Positions 57,301 to 63,929 of a stretch of DNA of 64,000 nucleotides are shown here, piece after piece. Both the position numbers and the translations under genes were made by a program. Numbering within the stretch: the first letter of the stretch is position 1; the number at the start of each line of letters is the position of its first letter. Under the pieces are notes generated by a model. That model saw nothing but the letters and a program-made list of their open reading frames with translations, was not told where the DNA came from and did not search any database. The stretch is from Leptasterias polaris (Eukaryota > Echinodermata > Asteroidea > Forcipulatida > Asteriidae): the NCBI GenBank assembly GCA_037783415.1, contig JAZGTN010000022.1, positions 6,670,001 to 6,734,000 on the forward strand, given 5' to 3'.

Positions 57301-58852
57301 TCTAGTAGTGGCCAAGAGTCCTAGTGTGTTGTGGCTGAGTCATTACAACAATGGTTCATATCTCGATCCCCGCACTTGTGTACTTGGGCAAGATACTTTA
57401 CTATAATCGTTCCTATAATTACTATAATTCCTAACTTATGGACTCTCCTGATTAACAAAGTAGAAGTAGAAATAAACCTTTAATATAACAATGTATAACA
57501 TCATATTTATTCAGGGAGCTTAATCATCTCCAGAGAGAATTTGTTTAATTATTATTTTTTTTTTTCATTTTCCTACAAAGTATCCAAACTTGGAATGCTT
57601 GAATTTCACAGGCCTACACTTCAAAATTTCCTTTTCAACAGTCATTTTATTAATATTTTCAATTATAAAAATTAAAAAAATTAAAATGTTGTACATTATT
57701 ATTGTTATATGTATTGTGATAATGTTTTGGACAATAGGTGGCAGCAGTCATACCAGATAATTTTCCATGAGGAAGCTCTATCAACATAGGGCTAGATAGC
57801 TTAGTTGGTAGAGCTCCGGCTCATTAAACATTAAACCCTTGTGGTTTATAACTTGACTTTTCCATTGTATATGTACAAGTACTTATAAGCATGCACACAT
57901 TTCCAAATACTTATGATGTATGTATTTGCTAGGTCTGGTGCCACCTAGTGTCCCCAACAGCTTCCCATTATGTATCACACTTTTGAAATATGTATATTTG
58001 TGTATTTTAAAAGGTGTGATGAGAGATGGTTTGCCAGCATCCCAGCAGCATCAACCATCAGGCGTAGATACTCGACTTCCTTATGCTCCTGAGCTTAACC
58101 AATCTGTCTCCCATCAAACACAGAATGTAGACACACTTGGAATGGTAAATGATGATGAGGAAAGACTCAGCAGTACTTCAAGTTTTTCTGAGGACAACCA
58201 TGATGATGATGATGATAATGAGGATGAAATTAGTGAAGAAGATGAAGATGAGAGCGATGCATCAGGAGTAGAGCAATCCCCAACAGGGAACAGCCAGTTT
58301 AACAGTCCTCCACGGATCCAGCACTCCTTCGCAACGTCTCAATCTTCAAGCAGCCCCAAAAAGTTCTGTCTACCTCAGCTCATGGATGGAGAAGCTGTGA
58401 CAGTTGAGTTCGAAGATGTCCCTTTCGGTACAGCTCTCCAGCACAGTCTCGCAGATGTGGATCTTCACCTTGGAGACGAGAAAGACATGAGTGATGTCGG
58501 GCGATGGGGAGAGAAGGTTGTGTACAATTACCTGGTTGAGATGGCAAAAGGCAATCCGTCAGTCATTGTTAAATGGATCAACGAGTATCAAGAGAGTGGA
58601 GAGCCATATGACATCATCATTAACCATGGCAACAATGTCATTTACATAGAGGTCAAGTCAACCGTAAGGGATCAAAAGGAGCTGTTTGAGATCTCTTCGA
58701 GGGAGGTGGGCTTTGCACAAGCGCATCACAAAGATTTCCATCTATACAGAGTCTACAATGTGGGGAATAGGTCAGCGGTGAGATTGTGTCGTGTCATTAA
58801 CCTGGCTGATAGAATGGACAAGAAAGAGGTCAAATTGTTCATGCTACTCTGA
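30629..58852 (+). CDS. NO VEIN-like protein: LOTUS-like repeats, GHKL ATPase, PD-(D/E)XK nuclease domain (25 exons)
   Basis: Joining 25 exons (listed separately) gives 10,173 nt and about 3,390 residues with every splice phase agreeing. Architecture: five winged-helix repeats resembling LOTUS/OST-HTH at about 10-83, 112-187, 209-281, 345-417 and 436-500; a Q/K-rich coiled segment at about 640-700; acidic tracts near 1055 and 1490-1575; a sacsin/HSP90-type ATPase with N-box ELIQNADD (1678-1685), NNERGF (1709-1714), STK (1728-1730) and glycine motif GYIGHKGIGFKSVF (1736-1749), with the family motif FDIPSSREDVD in exon 15; and a C-terminal NO VEIN (DUF3883) domain at about 3268-3390. That domain carries WGEK, D3311, E3324-V-K3326 and Q3347, the PD-(D/E)XK set. 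Known: Arabidopsis NO VEIN is a nuclear factor in leaf patterning; LOTUS domains bind RNA or Vasa. Function in animals is unknown. A nucleic-acid-directed, ATP-gated nuclease is inference. The ATG at 30629 lies in fair context with an in-frame stop at 30578. Confidence 0.88.
33353..34028. other. intron 1
   Basis: GT-AG. The middle (33,540-33,910) has an unusual, more GC-rich block (GGAGCCCCCAAAAACTAC, TATGGGCCCGGGCCCCACAG) that looks like an inserted repeat of unknown class. Confidence 0.5.
34029..34506 (+). CDS. NO VEIN-like gene, exon 2 (residues 909-1067)
   Basis: Acceptor AAATTACCAG; donor GAAG|GTAAAT, ending phase 1. Lysine/arginine-rich helix at the start (KTAQREQKNVMDHARGELKR). It ends in a run of glutamates (EEEEEEEEEDEED) encoded by mixed GAA/GAG, so not a pure triplet expansion. 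Confidence 0.85.
34970..35148 (+). CDS. NO VEIN-like gene, exon 3
   Basis: Acceptor TTCTATTTCAG; donor GGG|GTAAGA. It reads DQVKQELVCFFNRLQHG onward to SVDHPG. Phase 1 in, 0 out. Confidence 0.85.
36216..36336. mobile_element. MITE (GGCCCAATTT family) in intron 3
   Basis: Ends GGCCCAATTTTATGGCG and GCCATGGAATTAGGC are imperfect inverted repeats. The interior motif CTGTAAGCCGAGAATTCTG matches 6950-6997. Confidence 0.55.
36424..36546 (+). CDS. NO VEIN-like gene, exon 4
   Basis: Acceptor TTTCTATTGATTAG; donor AAG|GTTAGT; 123 nt, phase 0-0. It encodes ILESIGGTLMGLASGKPSQG and ends IRQCDPHK. It is too short to stand out by length and is placed by splice sites and phase. Confidence 0.8.
36846..36975 (+). 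repeat. SINE-like repeat in intron 4
   Basis: GGTCAAGCAGTTGACCTCAT, then GTGGGTTTGAATCCCG (B-box-like), then the tail motif TGTCCTTTGGCAAGACATTT. The last is widespread in marine-animal tRNA-SINEs. A relative is at 57300-57410. Confidence 0.5.
37195..38225. repeat. unclassified insertion in intron 4
   Basis: About 1 kb that stands apart in base use (A/C-rich on this strand). It contains a diverged direct duplication: CAAGTTGGAACGTACGAGGG ... ACCGAAGGGCACTATAAAT at 37662-37725 and CAAGTTGGAAAGAACGAGGG ... ACCGAAGGGCACTAGTG at 37791-37853. Repeated 'GACACCTCGTCC' motifs occur earlier. Near the right end is CTCTATATAAATAGCGCC, a TATA-like site. An LTR or other retroelement remnant is possible; no coding sequence or primer site is seen. 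Confidence 0.4.
38465..38649 (+). CDS. NO VEIN-like gene, exon 5
   Basis: Acceptor CTGTCTTTCAG; donor ATAG|GTAAGG, phase 0 in, 2 out. Encodes ESQDTLDRCLCAHYQVSTVE through ALCAANR. Confidence 0.85.
38751..38926 (+). CDS. NO VEIN-like gene, exon 6 (source of the 36-bp array)
   Basis: Acceptor GTTGTTTCAG; donor CCTG|GTATGT in the first array unit, phase 2 in, 1 out. Encodes RNESKSKEVGLFGSQRVEDA through FLERNLG. Its last 16 bases and the donor are the start of the 36-bp unit repeated downstream. In the exon's frame each unit begins CTT GAG AGA AAC CTG GGT ATG TGA, so using any later donor copy would add an in-frame stop. Confidence 0.85.
38911..39996. repeat. 36-bp minisatellite: 30 copies of an exon end plus splice donor
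   Basis: The 36-bp unit begins CTTGAGAGAAACCTGGGTAT. It is repeated 30 times from 38911 to 39990, followed by a 6-base partial (CTTGAG). Only two substitutions are visible: A to C at about 39349 and A to T at about 39649. Because 36 is a multiple of 3, one frame stays open for 370 codons (repeating RETWVCDHVLDL), but this is not the gene's frame. The first unit overlaps the end of exon 6, and every unit carries a copy of its 5' splice site. Confidence 0.95.
40342..40661 (+). CDS. NO VEIN-like gene, exon 7
   Basis: Acceptor GATTTCTTACAG; donor CAG|GTTGGT. Phase 1 in, 0 out. Encodes GLTLSPPIKINALEVRPGVL through LQIGQAVVRQ, largely helical. Confidence 0.85.
40860..41132 (+). CDS. NO VEIN-like gene, exon 8
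   Basis: Acceptor TTTTATTTTCGAAG; donor AAG|GTAAAT. Phase 0-0. Encodes VFLNPLVNVLGSEVKSRQ through EERPPK; acidic (FSGDEEEFDVDNF) near the end. Confidence 0.85.
41521..41785 (+). CDS. NO VEIN-like gene, exon 9 (acidic region)
   Basis: Acceptor CACCTGGCAACAG; donor CAAG|GTAATT; phase 0 in, 1 out. Nearly all Asp, Glu and Ser (for example DDEDDEIVTEKEEAEIEEED). Presumably a disordered linker before the ATPase domain. Confidence 0.8.
42073..42564 (+). CDS. NO VEIN-like gene, exon 10 (ATPase N-box)
   Basis: Acceptor CTTTTGTAATAG; donor ATTG|GTAAGA; phase 1-1. Encodes the start of the GHKL domain: RSLKRLSEELYSKDTHFVLE with ELIQNADD (Mg-binding Asn in the N-box), then NNERGF and DVGKSTKG. The GHKL motif normally written DxGxG is NNERGF here. 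Ends GYIG, completed by exon 11. Confidence 0.92.
42720..42897 (+). CDS. NO VEIN-like gene, exon 11 (ATPase glycine motif)
   Basis: Acceptor TTTTGGCTTGTAG; donor AAAC|GTAAGA; phase 1 in, 2 out. The join gives GYIGHKGIGFKSVFRVTDKP, the nucleotide-lid motif of sacsin/NO VEIN ATPases. Confidence 0.92.
43029..43164 (+). CDS. NO VEIN-like gene, exon 12
   Basis: Acceptor AATATTGAACAG; donor AAG|GTTAGA; phase 2 in, 0 out. Encodes TWTTQIKLPLKGDVQRTTSL and LLLFLNRLRSVTIVNK, which matches the 'fLnrLr.i.i' strand-helix region after the lid in this family. Confidence 0.88.
43765..43884 (+). CDS. NO VEIN-like gene, exon 13
   Basis: Acceptor CTATTGTTACACAG (43764); an alternative in-frame acceptor at 43746 (AATTTCACAG) would add six residues (ATIVTQ). 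Donor GAG|GTAAGA. Phase 0-0. Encodes DENSSSHMSRKDIGDNVIEI and RWLLTKKRL. Confidence 0.8.
43980..44265 (+). mobile_element. LINE 3' end (CR1/L2-like) in intron 13
   Basis: The plus strand encodes RYGQRAFVKAAPAIWNKLPA, then LRQTSSLDIFKKKLKTHLLC and a stop. This is the stereotyped C-terminus of CR1/L2-type LINE reverse transcriptases. It is followed by a short 3' UTR (GCGCCATATAAATCTA) and a (TAT)n tail of the kind these LINEs use instead of poly-A. It is 5'-truncated; no RT catalytic core is present. Confidence 0.8.
44572..44701 (+). CDS. NO VEIN-like gene, exon 14
   Basis: Acceptor GCTTTATTTACAG; donor CAAG|GTCAGG; phase 0 in, 1 out. Encodes LGLAFPLSEG and QNVFAFLPLRSYGFHFIIQ, the conserved 'vFafLPlrsyGf.f.iqgdF' segment. 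Confidence 0.9.
45142..45254 (+). CDS. NO VEIN-like gene, exon 15
   Basis: Acceptor CCTTTGACACAG; donor AAG|GTGAGA; phase 1 in, 0 out. Encodes GDFDIPSSREDVDADSAWNQ and WLLEEIPPLF. The 'SRE.v....WN..L' motif closes the ATPase module in NO VEIN/sacsin-type proteins. Confidence 0.9.
45578..45737 (+). CDS. NO VEIN-like gene, exon 16 (GC donor)
   Basis: Acceptor CCATTCATCAG; ends AAAG|GCAAGT, a GC-AG intron. The phase (1) fits the next exon exactly (G + AT = Asp) and no GT donor nearby restores the frame. Encodes THYHSDPIKAICQFLKFVPL through VLTEYK. Confidence 0.82.
46204..46434 (+). CDS. NO VEIN-like gene, exon 17
   Basis: Acceptor TTTGTCCCTGTAG; donor TCGG|GTAAGA; phase 1-1. Encodes DEVAWHLPSETIMISDRLVL through LTSRQSG, which matches the post-ATPase region of the family. 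Confidence 0.85.
46551..46803. mobile_element. MITE (CCCAATTTATAGCTCTGC family) in intron 17
   Basis: Left ACCCAATTTATAGCTCTGC; right GGTAAGCAGAGCCATAACAT followed by TGGGCCC. The imperfect inverted ends relate it to 11744-12010. Confidence 0.5.
47416..47631 (+). CDS. NO VEIN-like gene, exon 18
   Basis: Acceptor TTGATGTTGACAG; donor TCAG|GTGACT; phase 1-1. Encodes GEVLQPKSIAQWLTCVYLSR through EEDDQSQGHIQSG. Confidence 0.85.
48311..48501 (+). CDS. NO VEIN-like gene, exon 19
   Basis: Acceptor ACTATTTTCCCAG; donor AAG|GTGAGT; phase 1 in, 0 out. Encodes GSSKPLMALEEDMSTLDSRL through IKSDQWK. Confidence 0.87.
49150..49351 (+). CDS. NO VEIN-like gene, exon 20
   Basis: Acceptor TTTGCTCAATAG; donor CCAG|GTGAGA; phase 0 in, 1 out. 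Encodes EKSHDVMVGYAVFIKDHLEK through LNKQLPG. Confidence 0.87.
49827..49882 (-). repeat. truncated tRNA-SINE in intron 20
   Basis: On the minus strand it reads CTAGTGGTAAGACATCTGCT, then GGGTTCGAATCCCAC. It is a partial copy of 15968-16050 lacking the 5' part. Confidence 0.55.
50207..50367 (+). CDS. NO VEIN-like gene, exon 21
   Basis: Acceptor TATGAATGACTAG; donor CTG|GTGAGT; phase 1 in, 0 out. Encodes GCDWVLLDSRYIVHSAQRVT through KEDEL. Confidence 0.87.
50410..53378. mobile_element. ACGTTG-rich non-autonomous DNA transposon, 2.97 kb
   Basis: Ends CCCAGTGGGCA and TGCCCACTGGG are 11-bp inverted repeats. Both termini are packed with ACGTTG/CAACGT motifs, likely transposase-binding subterminal repeats. 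The middle (50,760-52,160) is AT-rich without a gene. The right third is a 111-bp tandem array. No transposase is encoded. The element fills nearly all of intron 21 and lies inside an older MITE. Confidence 0.82.
52200..53190. repeat. 111-bp tandem repeat array inside the ACGTTG element
   Basis: About nine units, each with GACGTTGGATCAACATTG, TTGTTATTATCGCGACGCAA and AACAACCTTTATCCAACATT. The period is 111 bp over the well-conserved part (GACGTTGG at 52732, 52843, 52954 and 53065). The multiple-of-3 period leaves a 108-codon frame open at 52822-53148, most likely by chance. TATCGCGACGCAATA is a near-palindromic core. Confidence 0.88.
53858..55754 (+). CDS. NO VEIN-like gene, exon 22 (residues 2352-2984)
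   Basis: Acceptor ATATTTGATTTCAG; donor ATGG|GTAAGT; phase 0 in, 1 out. At 1.9 kb it is the second large exon. It is mostly helical with no named domain I can assign. It contains FIGVKTARMIDPSFIMSMLK, a PTTGNKWVTL-type strand repeat as in the sacsin-like family middle region, and WEVPKPIIPEDPPKMG at the end. Confidence 0.9.
55865..56052 (-). repeat. tRNA-derived SINE, copy A in intron 22
   Basis: On the minus strand the A-box-like GGTTGGTGCAGTGGTATC and B-box-like GGTTCGAATCCC are visible. It shares its body (TTTTAGATGTGGGAGGAAAA) with copy B. Confidence 0.55.
56235..56400 (-). repeat. tRNA-derived SINE, copy B in intron 22
   Basis: Diverged second copy in the same orientation, with B-box-like AGGTTCGAATCCC on the minus strand and body TTTTAGATGTGGGAGGCAAA. 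Confidence 0.5.
56509..56646 (+). CDS. NO VEIN-like gene, exon 23
   Basis: Acceptor CTGAATATTTCAG; donor AAAG|GTATGT; phase 1-1. Low-complexity (VKPIQVKPEVKPAAAAP), then IYSWPPKSGAFGP. Confidence 0.8.
56840..57085 (+). CDS. NO VEIN-like gene, exon 24
   Basis: Acceptor TTAAATTTACAAG; donor CGAG|GTAAAC; phase 1-1. Contains KMWPPPQAPKD, echoing WPPKSGAFGP of exon 23, which suggests an ancient exon duplication. Otherwise Q/S-rich and presumably disordered. Confidence 0.8.
57300..57410 (+). repeat. SINE-like fragment in intron 24
   Basis: GTTCATATCTCGATCCCCGC resembles a worn B box. It is followed by TACTTGGGCAAGATACTTTA, the tail motif shared with 36846-36975. Confidence 0.4.
57774..57835 (+). 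repeat. truncated tRNA-SINE in intron 24
   Basis: ACATAGGGCTAGATAGCTTA and GTTGGTAGAGCTCCGGCTCA match the 5' half of 18110-18245. The B box is missing. Confidence 0.5.
58014..58852 (+). CDS. NO VEIN-like gene, last coding exon 25 (nuclease-like C-terminal domain)
   Basis: Acceptor TGTGTATTTTAAAAG; stop TGA at 58850-58852. An alternative in-frame acceptor at 57932 (TATTTGCTAG) would add 27 residues, some from AT-rich, intron-like sequence, so 58014 is preferred. After an acidic/serine linker comes the NO VEIN C-terminal domain: DVGRWGEKVVYNYL, YDIIINHGNNVIYIEVKST and GFAQAH. The E...D...E-x-K...Q set is the PD-(D/E)XK nuclease fold signature, with all positions present. The protein ends VKLFMLL, a final strand common in this family. 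Confidence 0.92.
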
Positions 58853-59904
58853 GAAAACCAGAGAGGTCCTTAATATGTGCCTGGTACTTCCTTCTGCTGG
58901 GGAGGCCTTGTACAACCAACACTTAATCCAGGGGTTTGTTAACAATAATGCATAAATAAGGTAGAGATAATACAGGCCTGGAATCACATGAAGGAGACCA
59001 CATAGACCATGCATGGGCTCTGTTGCCCCTGGTCTTGGCCTTGGTGCCCCTTCAAACATTTTCCAAATTTTTACCGAATGGGAGTCCCCTTTGCAAAATG
59101 AAAATGGCCTTGCCCTCTCAAATATGATATTAAGGCCTGATAATACACAAATAACTCTTACATGTTGAGTTTGTTCTGCTTTTTAATATCTGTAATGAAT
59201 GTAAATTTTCCTAAATTGATTATCAAAATGTCTGAGAATCTATCAGGTTTTTCTCAAGGCACATATTTTTCACAGCAATTGCATAATGAGCATTCTTGCT
59301 GAACAACCTTTTACTGAGCTCCCAGTCAGGCACAATGAATTGTTTTCATGAGAACCTTTGTACTTTCCTTATTTCATTAGTTTTTAACTTGAAATATATC
59401 TTTGTTTTGCTGTTGAGTGTCACAGCAGTGAGAAGTATCATCAAAACTGGCAAATGGGTAAGAAGTAGTGACAATGTGTAAATTTGTGACAGTTGTACAT
59501 ACAAAAATGTTACTTGTCTATCAACTTTTTATAGAATGTTTTTTGGGATAACCAAACACCGATGAGTAAGCATTACATACAAAGTGTGGACCTGAGAACA
59601 AAAGAGGTCTACGCAAGGCAGGGTTTTGAAACACTGTGTGGACGTACACACGTCCACACATAGTTATTTACAGTGTTGAGGAATAGGATTTTCCTTAAGT
59701 GTATAGAACAAAGGAATGTCCACACAGTGACTGCAACACAAACAGGTGTTCACTCAGTACTTTCCCTGAGTCCTGTGAAAACAGAATCACAGTCATCCCT
59801 TGGTTTTTCCCCCCATAGGACTTGGTGGAAAGTACTGAGTATAGGCTATAGTGCTTTACACACATCATGTATGTTTAAAACCCTAAAAATATTCTTTATA
59901 CCTG
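58853..59904 (+). other. probable 3' UTR and downstream flank
   Basis: Contains the dispersed repeat at 58997-59132. No confident poly-A signal was assigned. No further coding exon is seen. Confidence 0.35.
58997..59132 (+). repeat. dispersed repeat, copy 2 (3' of gene)
   Basis: Contains CTCTGTTGCCCCTGGTCTTG, GCCTTGGTGCCCCTTC and AAAATGGCCTTGCCCT. Same orientation as the copy at 29921-30062. Confidence 0.6.
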
Positions 59905-60281
59905 TTGCATTTTATACCTTTGGTTTTTGGAACCGTTCGATTGTTTTAACCCTATATAAATGTTGACAGATGCAATAAAACTAACCTGTGAAAATGGTTG
60001 TGTTTTTGAGATATCGATGAAAATCCGGAGCGAATAATTATGTCTATGCAGGAAGAATAATCTCAAACAGGAATACACAATCTGAGAAGCGTTTCTGACA
60101 GAAATGTTTCTCAGATTAAAATTGTTGTCATAAAAACTAATATATTTTTACTTAACCACAACACTTTGATGTGAGATATTTCTCAAAATGCTTTTTACCA
60201 TCGTAAGCTGCTGTAGGCTTCTAACCAATAGGTATTTTGGCCAATAATTTTAACAGTGATTACCAAACGTATACCTTCCCG
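59905..60281 (-). mobile_element. MITE of the 2794-3195 family, third copy
   Basis: It ends ACCAAACGTATACCTTCCC followed by GTTAA; the left end is less clear. It shares AAGCGTTTCTGACAGAAATG and CTGTAGGCTTCTAACCAAT with the other copies. Confidence 0.55.
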
Positions 60282-63200
60282 TTAACATATATTCAATTTT
60301 TATAGATTTTTAGATTATCTGTAGCTGTTGAAAGTCTTAAATAAAATATTACCTGGCTAGAAAAATGTGCAATTGAGGCAGACATTATACATATTTGAGG
60401 AATCGTTGTACCACAATTAGTAAATATTGATGTAAGATATGAAAGTTGGTTTCAGTTAATAGTATACTTTATTGTTGACAACTTGTATATGTCTTTTCTT
60501 GTCGATAATCTTAATTATGAGTTATGAATTTAAAAGGTTTATACTTAGCGTATATATGGTATGTTCAGCTTACACATTCATTCAAATAAAGGCTTAAAAG
60601 TATGTTAGCTATAATGTGCATTTCATTTTTTGTCAAAGTTGTGCATGTATGTTTATGTATGTGTATGCACATTTTATAAGGTATCAAACTTTATAAATCA
60701 CATTGAAACTGATGATCACTGGGCCTGGTTTTACAAATTTGCTTGGGCACAAAAGGTAACTAAGCAAAACATAATTATGCTAACCAGATTCCTAATTTTT
60801 ATGGCTTAGAAGCAGAAATCTGTAAAACAATGTTTTCTGTTTGAGCAGCTCTATGAAATTGGGCCCTGGTTGAGTACAATCAAGCATAGGAATCGGCAAC
60901 ATGGTTCTGAATGGTTTCCTGACTTCATGCATTCAAATTTGTACAACCTTTTATTTTCGTCAATAACTATTTCCTATAATGTGGTTTTTGTGTCAGTGTG
61001 GTGAGACTTGTGTGATTAATCACTTTTGTATATAAATCAATAATTGACTTTGAATTTTGAAATTTGACCAGCAAGGTATGTGTTATTGAAGGGATCATTT
61101 GCAATGTTAGTTAAATGTACAAGTTAGGTATAACATGCTTCAATCAATTCTCTGAAGTTTATTTTTAATCTTGTTATAATGTCTTTAAAGTTAAACAATA
61201 ATTAGGATTAACAACGAAACAAAATAATACTTGGATAGGATTCAATAGGCCCACATTAAATGGATTGCTTGTGGATTTTTTTAACATTTTCTTTTGTATT
61301 TTATACATTTTAAACAACCCATACGATCTTCTATAAATATTTTCCAAAGAGCTTAATATTTATGTTTTTATATTTTTTGTTCACATAATTATTTTGAAGT
61401 TCAAACACACAATCCCTCAGGATACAGAAGAAAGTAGAGAGAATTGTTGTTCTTTGGTGTGTGGGCAACCCACAATAAACTGGTAATTAACTGGTAAATT
61501 CTCTCTGCTGTTCACTTGTTAATTATTAATATTATTTTTCGGATTCTGTGCTGATAATTTAAACCGTAATAATTTATATTCATAATTTATAGCATTTAAC
61601 ATTTTTTGTTAGATAACTTTATTAAGTTTAGTATGTATACTTTTTTATTTGAATTATTGTATAAGTTGGAATTGTGTTGGTAGGATTTTGAACACCATAT
61701 CGTTGTTGTATTTAGCACAGGTGCATTTTCATATACATTGCTTTTGGAATAAAGATAAGTCTGTGGTATATCAAATGTAAGGCCTTAATGTTTTAAAGAA
61801 GAGAATCACTGTATGGTAAAACAATAAAAATAAAAATAAATTATCTGTAGATGAATTTCCGTTGTTTCTAAAGCTTATTTTTGTGTCGAAACCTGAGAAT
61901 GTTGTGGTAGACTGGGCCCTTAGGAAGTGGATGACTGGTGACTCAAATATAACAAACTGATTTTTGTTTTCCCAGCAGATATAAAAATACTCCCGCCCCC
62001 CCCCCCAAAAAAAAGATAAATAAATACATAAAATAAAATAACATAACATAAATTAATTAATACAAATAAAATAATAATGAAAATAAAAAAGAAGAATGAT
62101 AATAATAGTAATAAAATTTGAATTTTTTTAAATCAATTAATAAATGGAAATAAATCAACAAGTCGATAAATAAACAAATGAATAAAAACAAAATGTTCAA
62201 TAATTAAGAAAAACAAACATTAATTTATACAAGCAACTCGGGCTTGAAAGCATGTGTGGCAAACATTACAGATTGTCCTGGAACAACAGCAAGAGAGTGG
62301 AAGTATTTGGGAAATAAATGACTTACAAACATGTTAGTTAAAACAATTGTCAGGTGTGCCGAGTAGAATTAGAATAATTATGTCGGATAAACATTTTGTT
62401 TCTGACTGAAATCAGGCAAACACAAAGTGAAGAACAAATTTGCGTTGGCCTATCTCATAAAGTTTTTAAGAAACAAACATTTCATAATTGACTGCTTTTC
62501 GAAAAAGCAGAATCTCGAAAAACTCTCGAAGAATCCCTCATGCGCCCGCGCAAGCTGGTTTAAATTGCAAAAATGCACACGTGCCAAAGATAGTTGCCTG
62601 TGTGGCAAGAGATTCTATTCCCCCATTAAATAGGCCACAAAATTCATGCGCCAAGATGAGTATCATAATTTGTAGGCCTGCCCTCAAAATCTTTTGAATT
62701 ATAACGTTTTGGGGTGATAAGAATCTATTAAAATCTGGGGGTTCTGTGCTTCAACTTTTTAGGAGACTTGATAATTGTAGGCGTTAAAGTTGGCCCTATT
62801 TGACTTGGGAAGTGGAAGTGCTTCACGAAAACTGGCAGCAAGTCGGTTTTGGAAAAAGCACATTTTGGGGGGTGTTTTTTACTGGGGTAATTAGCAAAAA
62901 TTCCAAACGGCTGACCTGCCAAAAATTGAAAAGAATTCTGAAGTTTAGTTGTCCGAAAATATGTTTGATTGGTTTTCAAGAGGCTGAGAGACTTAAACTA
63001 TTTTTGAGTATTTTTGAATAATTATTAGCATTTAGCATTGGTTCCCATGGGAGCTTTAGTGTGGTGCACCCAACTGTGCACAAACTGACAAACTTCTTCT
63101 TGCTAGCGCCCTCTTTTGACGCTAAAACGTGGTGGCGGGGCGGTGCAGGAACCCCCAGTCCCCCTAAAGTAAAAGAAAGTAAACCCACATGTGAAAAAAA

Positions 63201-63430
63201 TGTTGTGCACATGGACCAATCGGCTTGAAATTGTCAACTTCCCTTCGTCGCTCTGCGCCGTAATGTACATTTTCTTTCTTACTCGCCCCCCCCCCCCCCC
63301 CTGAAAAAAAGGAAAAAGAAAAAAGGGCATAATAAATTGGTCAATTTTTTTTTTTTTTAACCTCTTAAGGCTGAGAAGTGTAGTTTTTAATATTAATTAG
63401 TGTGGTGAAAGTTGCCTCCTCATGAGGCTC
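60282..63430. other. AT-rich flank without recognisable genes
   Basis: Apart from a MITE at 60721-60867 and an A/T-rich low-complexity tract (about 61,990-62,230, rich in AAATAAA), I see no feature. The small frames at 62427-63021 have no family signature. A C-run lies at about 63,286-63,301. Confidence 0.35.
60721..60867. mobile_element. MITE of the 7145-7337 family, diverged
   Basis: Left GGGCCTGGTTTTACAAATTTGC; right GAGCAGCTCTATGAAATTGG followed by GCCC. Internal AAGCAAAACATAATTATGC parallels the intact copy. Confidence 0.5.
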
Positions 63431-63515
63431 GTTCCATCTTAGATGACAGATCGGAGATCCATCATTCATTGGTTTGACTTCCCGAGCAACCAACCACGGA
63501 ACACAACTTCCCACG

Positions 63516-63698
63516 ATGGCCTCTCTATCTAAATTCTTCGTCGGTGTCGTGCCTGATGTTCACAGCTGCGAGTGTCGTCGTACACACCTGGGATTAACAC
63601 CCAAGCCAAGAGAAAGGCGCACGACATTGGAAAGGTCAGCATCCAGCTCCCGGCTGGTCAAGGCCAAGAAGACGCCCAAGATTGATCAGCTGGGTTGA
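63516..63698 (+). CDS. candidate first coding exon or small ORF of unknown function
   Basis: The ATG sits in good context (CCCACGATGGCC) inside a locally GC-richer stretch (about 63,430-63,870) that contrasts with its AT-rich surroundings. It encodes 60 residues: MASLSKFFVGVVPDVHSCEC, then a basic stretch (LTPKPRERRTTLERSASSSR), to TGA. It could be a 5' exon of a gene running out of the window (possible donors near its end, CAGCTGG|GTTGAC) or chance. No domain is recognised. Confidence 0.3.
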   Translation: MASLSKFFVGVVPDVHSCECRRTHLGLTPKPRERRTTLERSASSSRLVKAKKTPKIDQLG

Positions 63699-63929
63699 CC
63701 AAGTGAACTTAGATTCAGAGTGCCTGGGAGTTTTTCCTACCTCCTGGTTGAACCATGGAGGAAGAAACTGGAACCATGTTGTTTTAGACGTGGGCTGTGA
63801 GGTCTGCTACGGACAGACGGACAGAGCAAGGACAGACCATAGAGCAAGGTCTTTGCTCTATGGACAGACCAACCATGGACCAATGCTGTCTTTTGAGTGG
63901 GTAAAATATACGCACTGTTGAGATTAATA

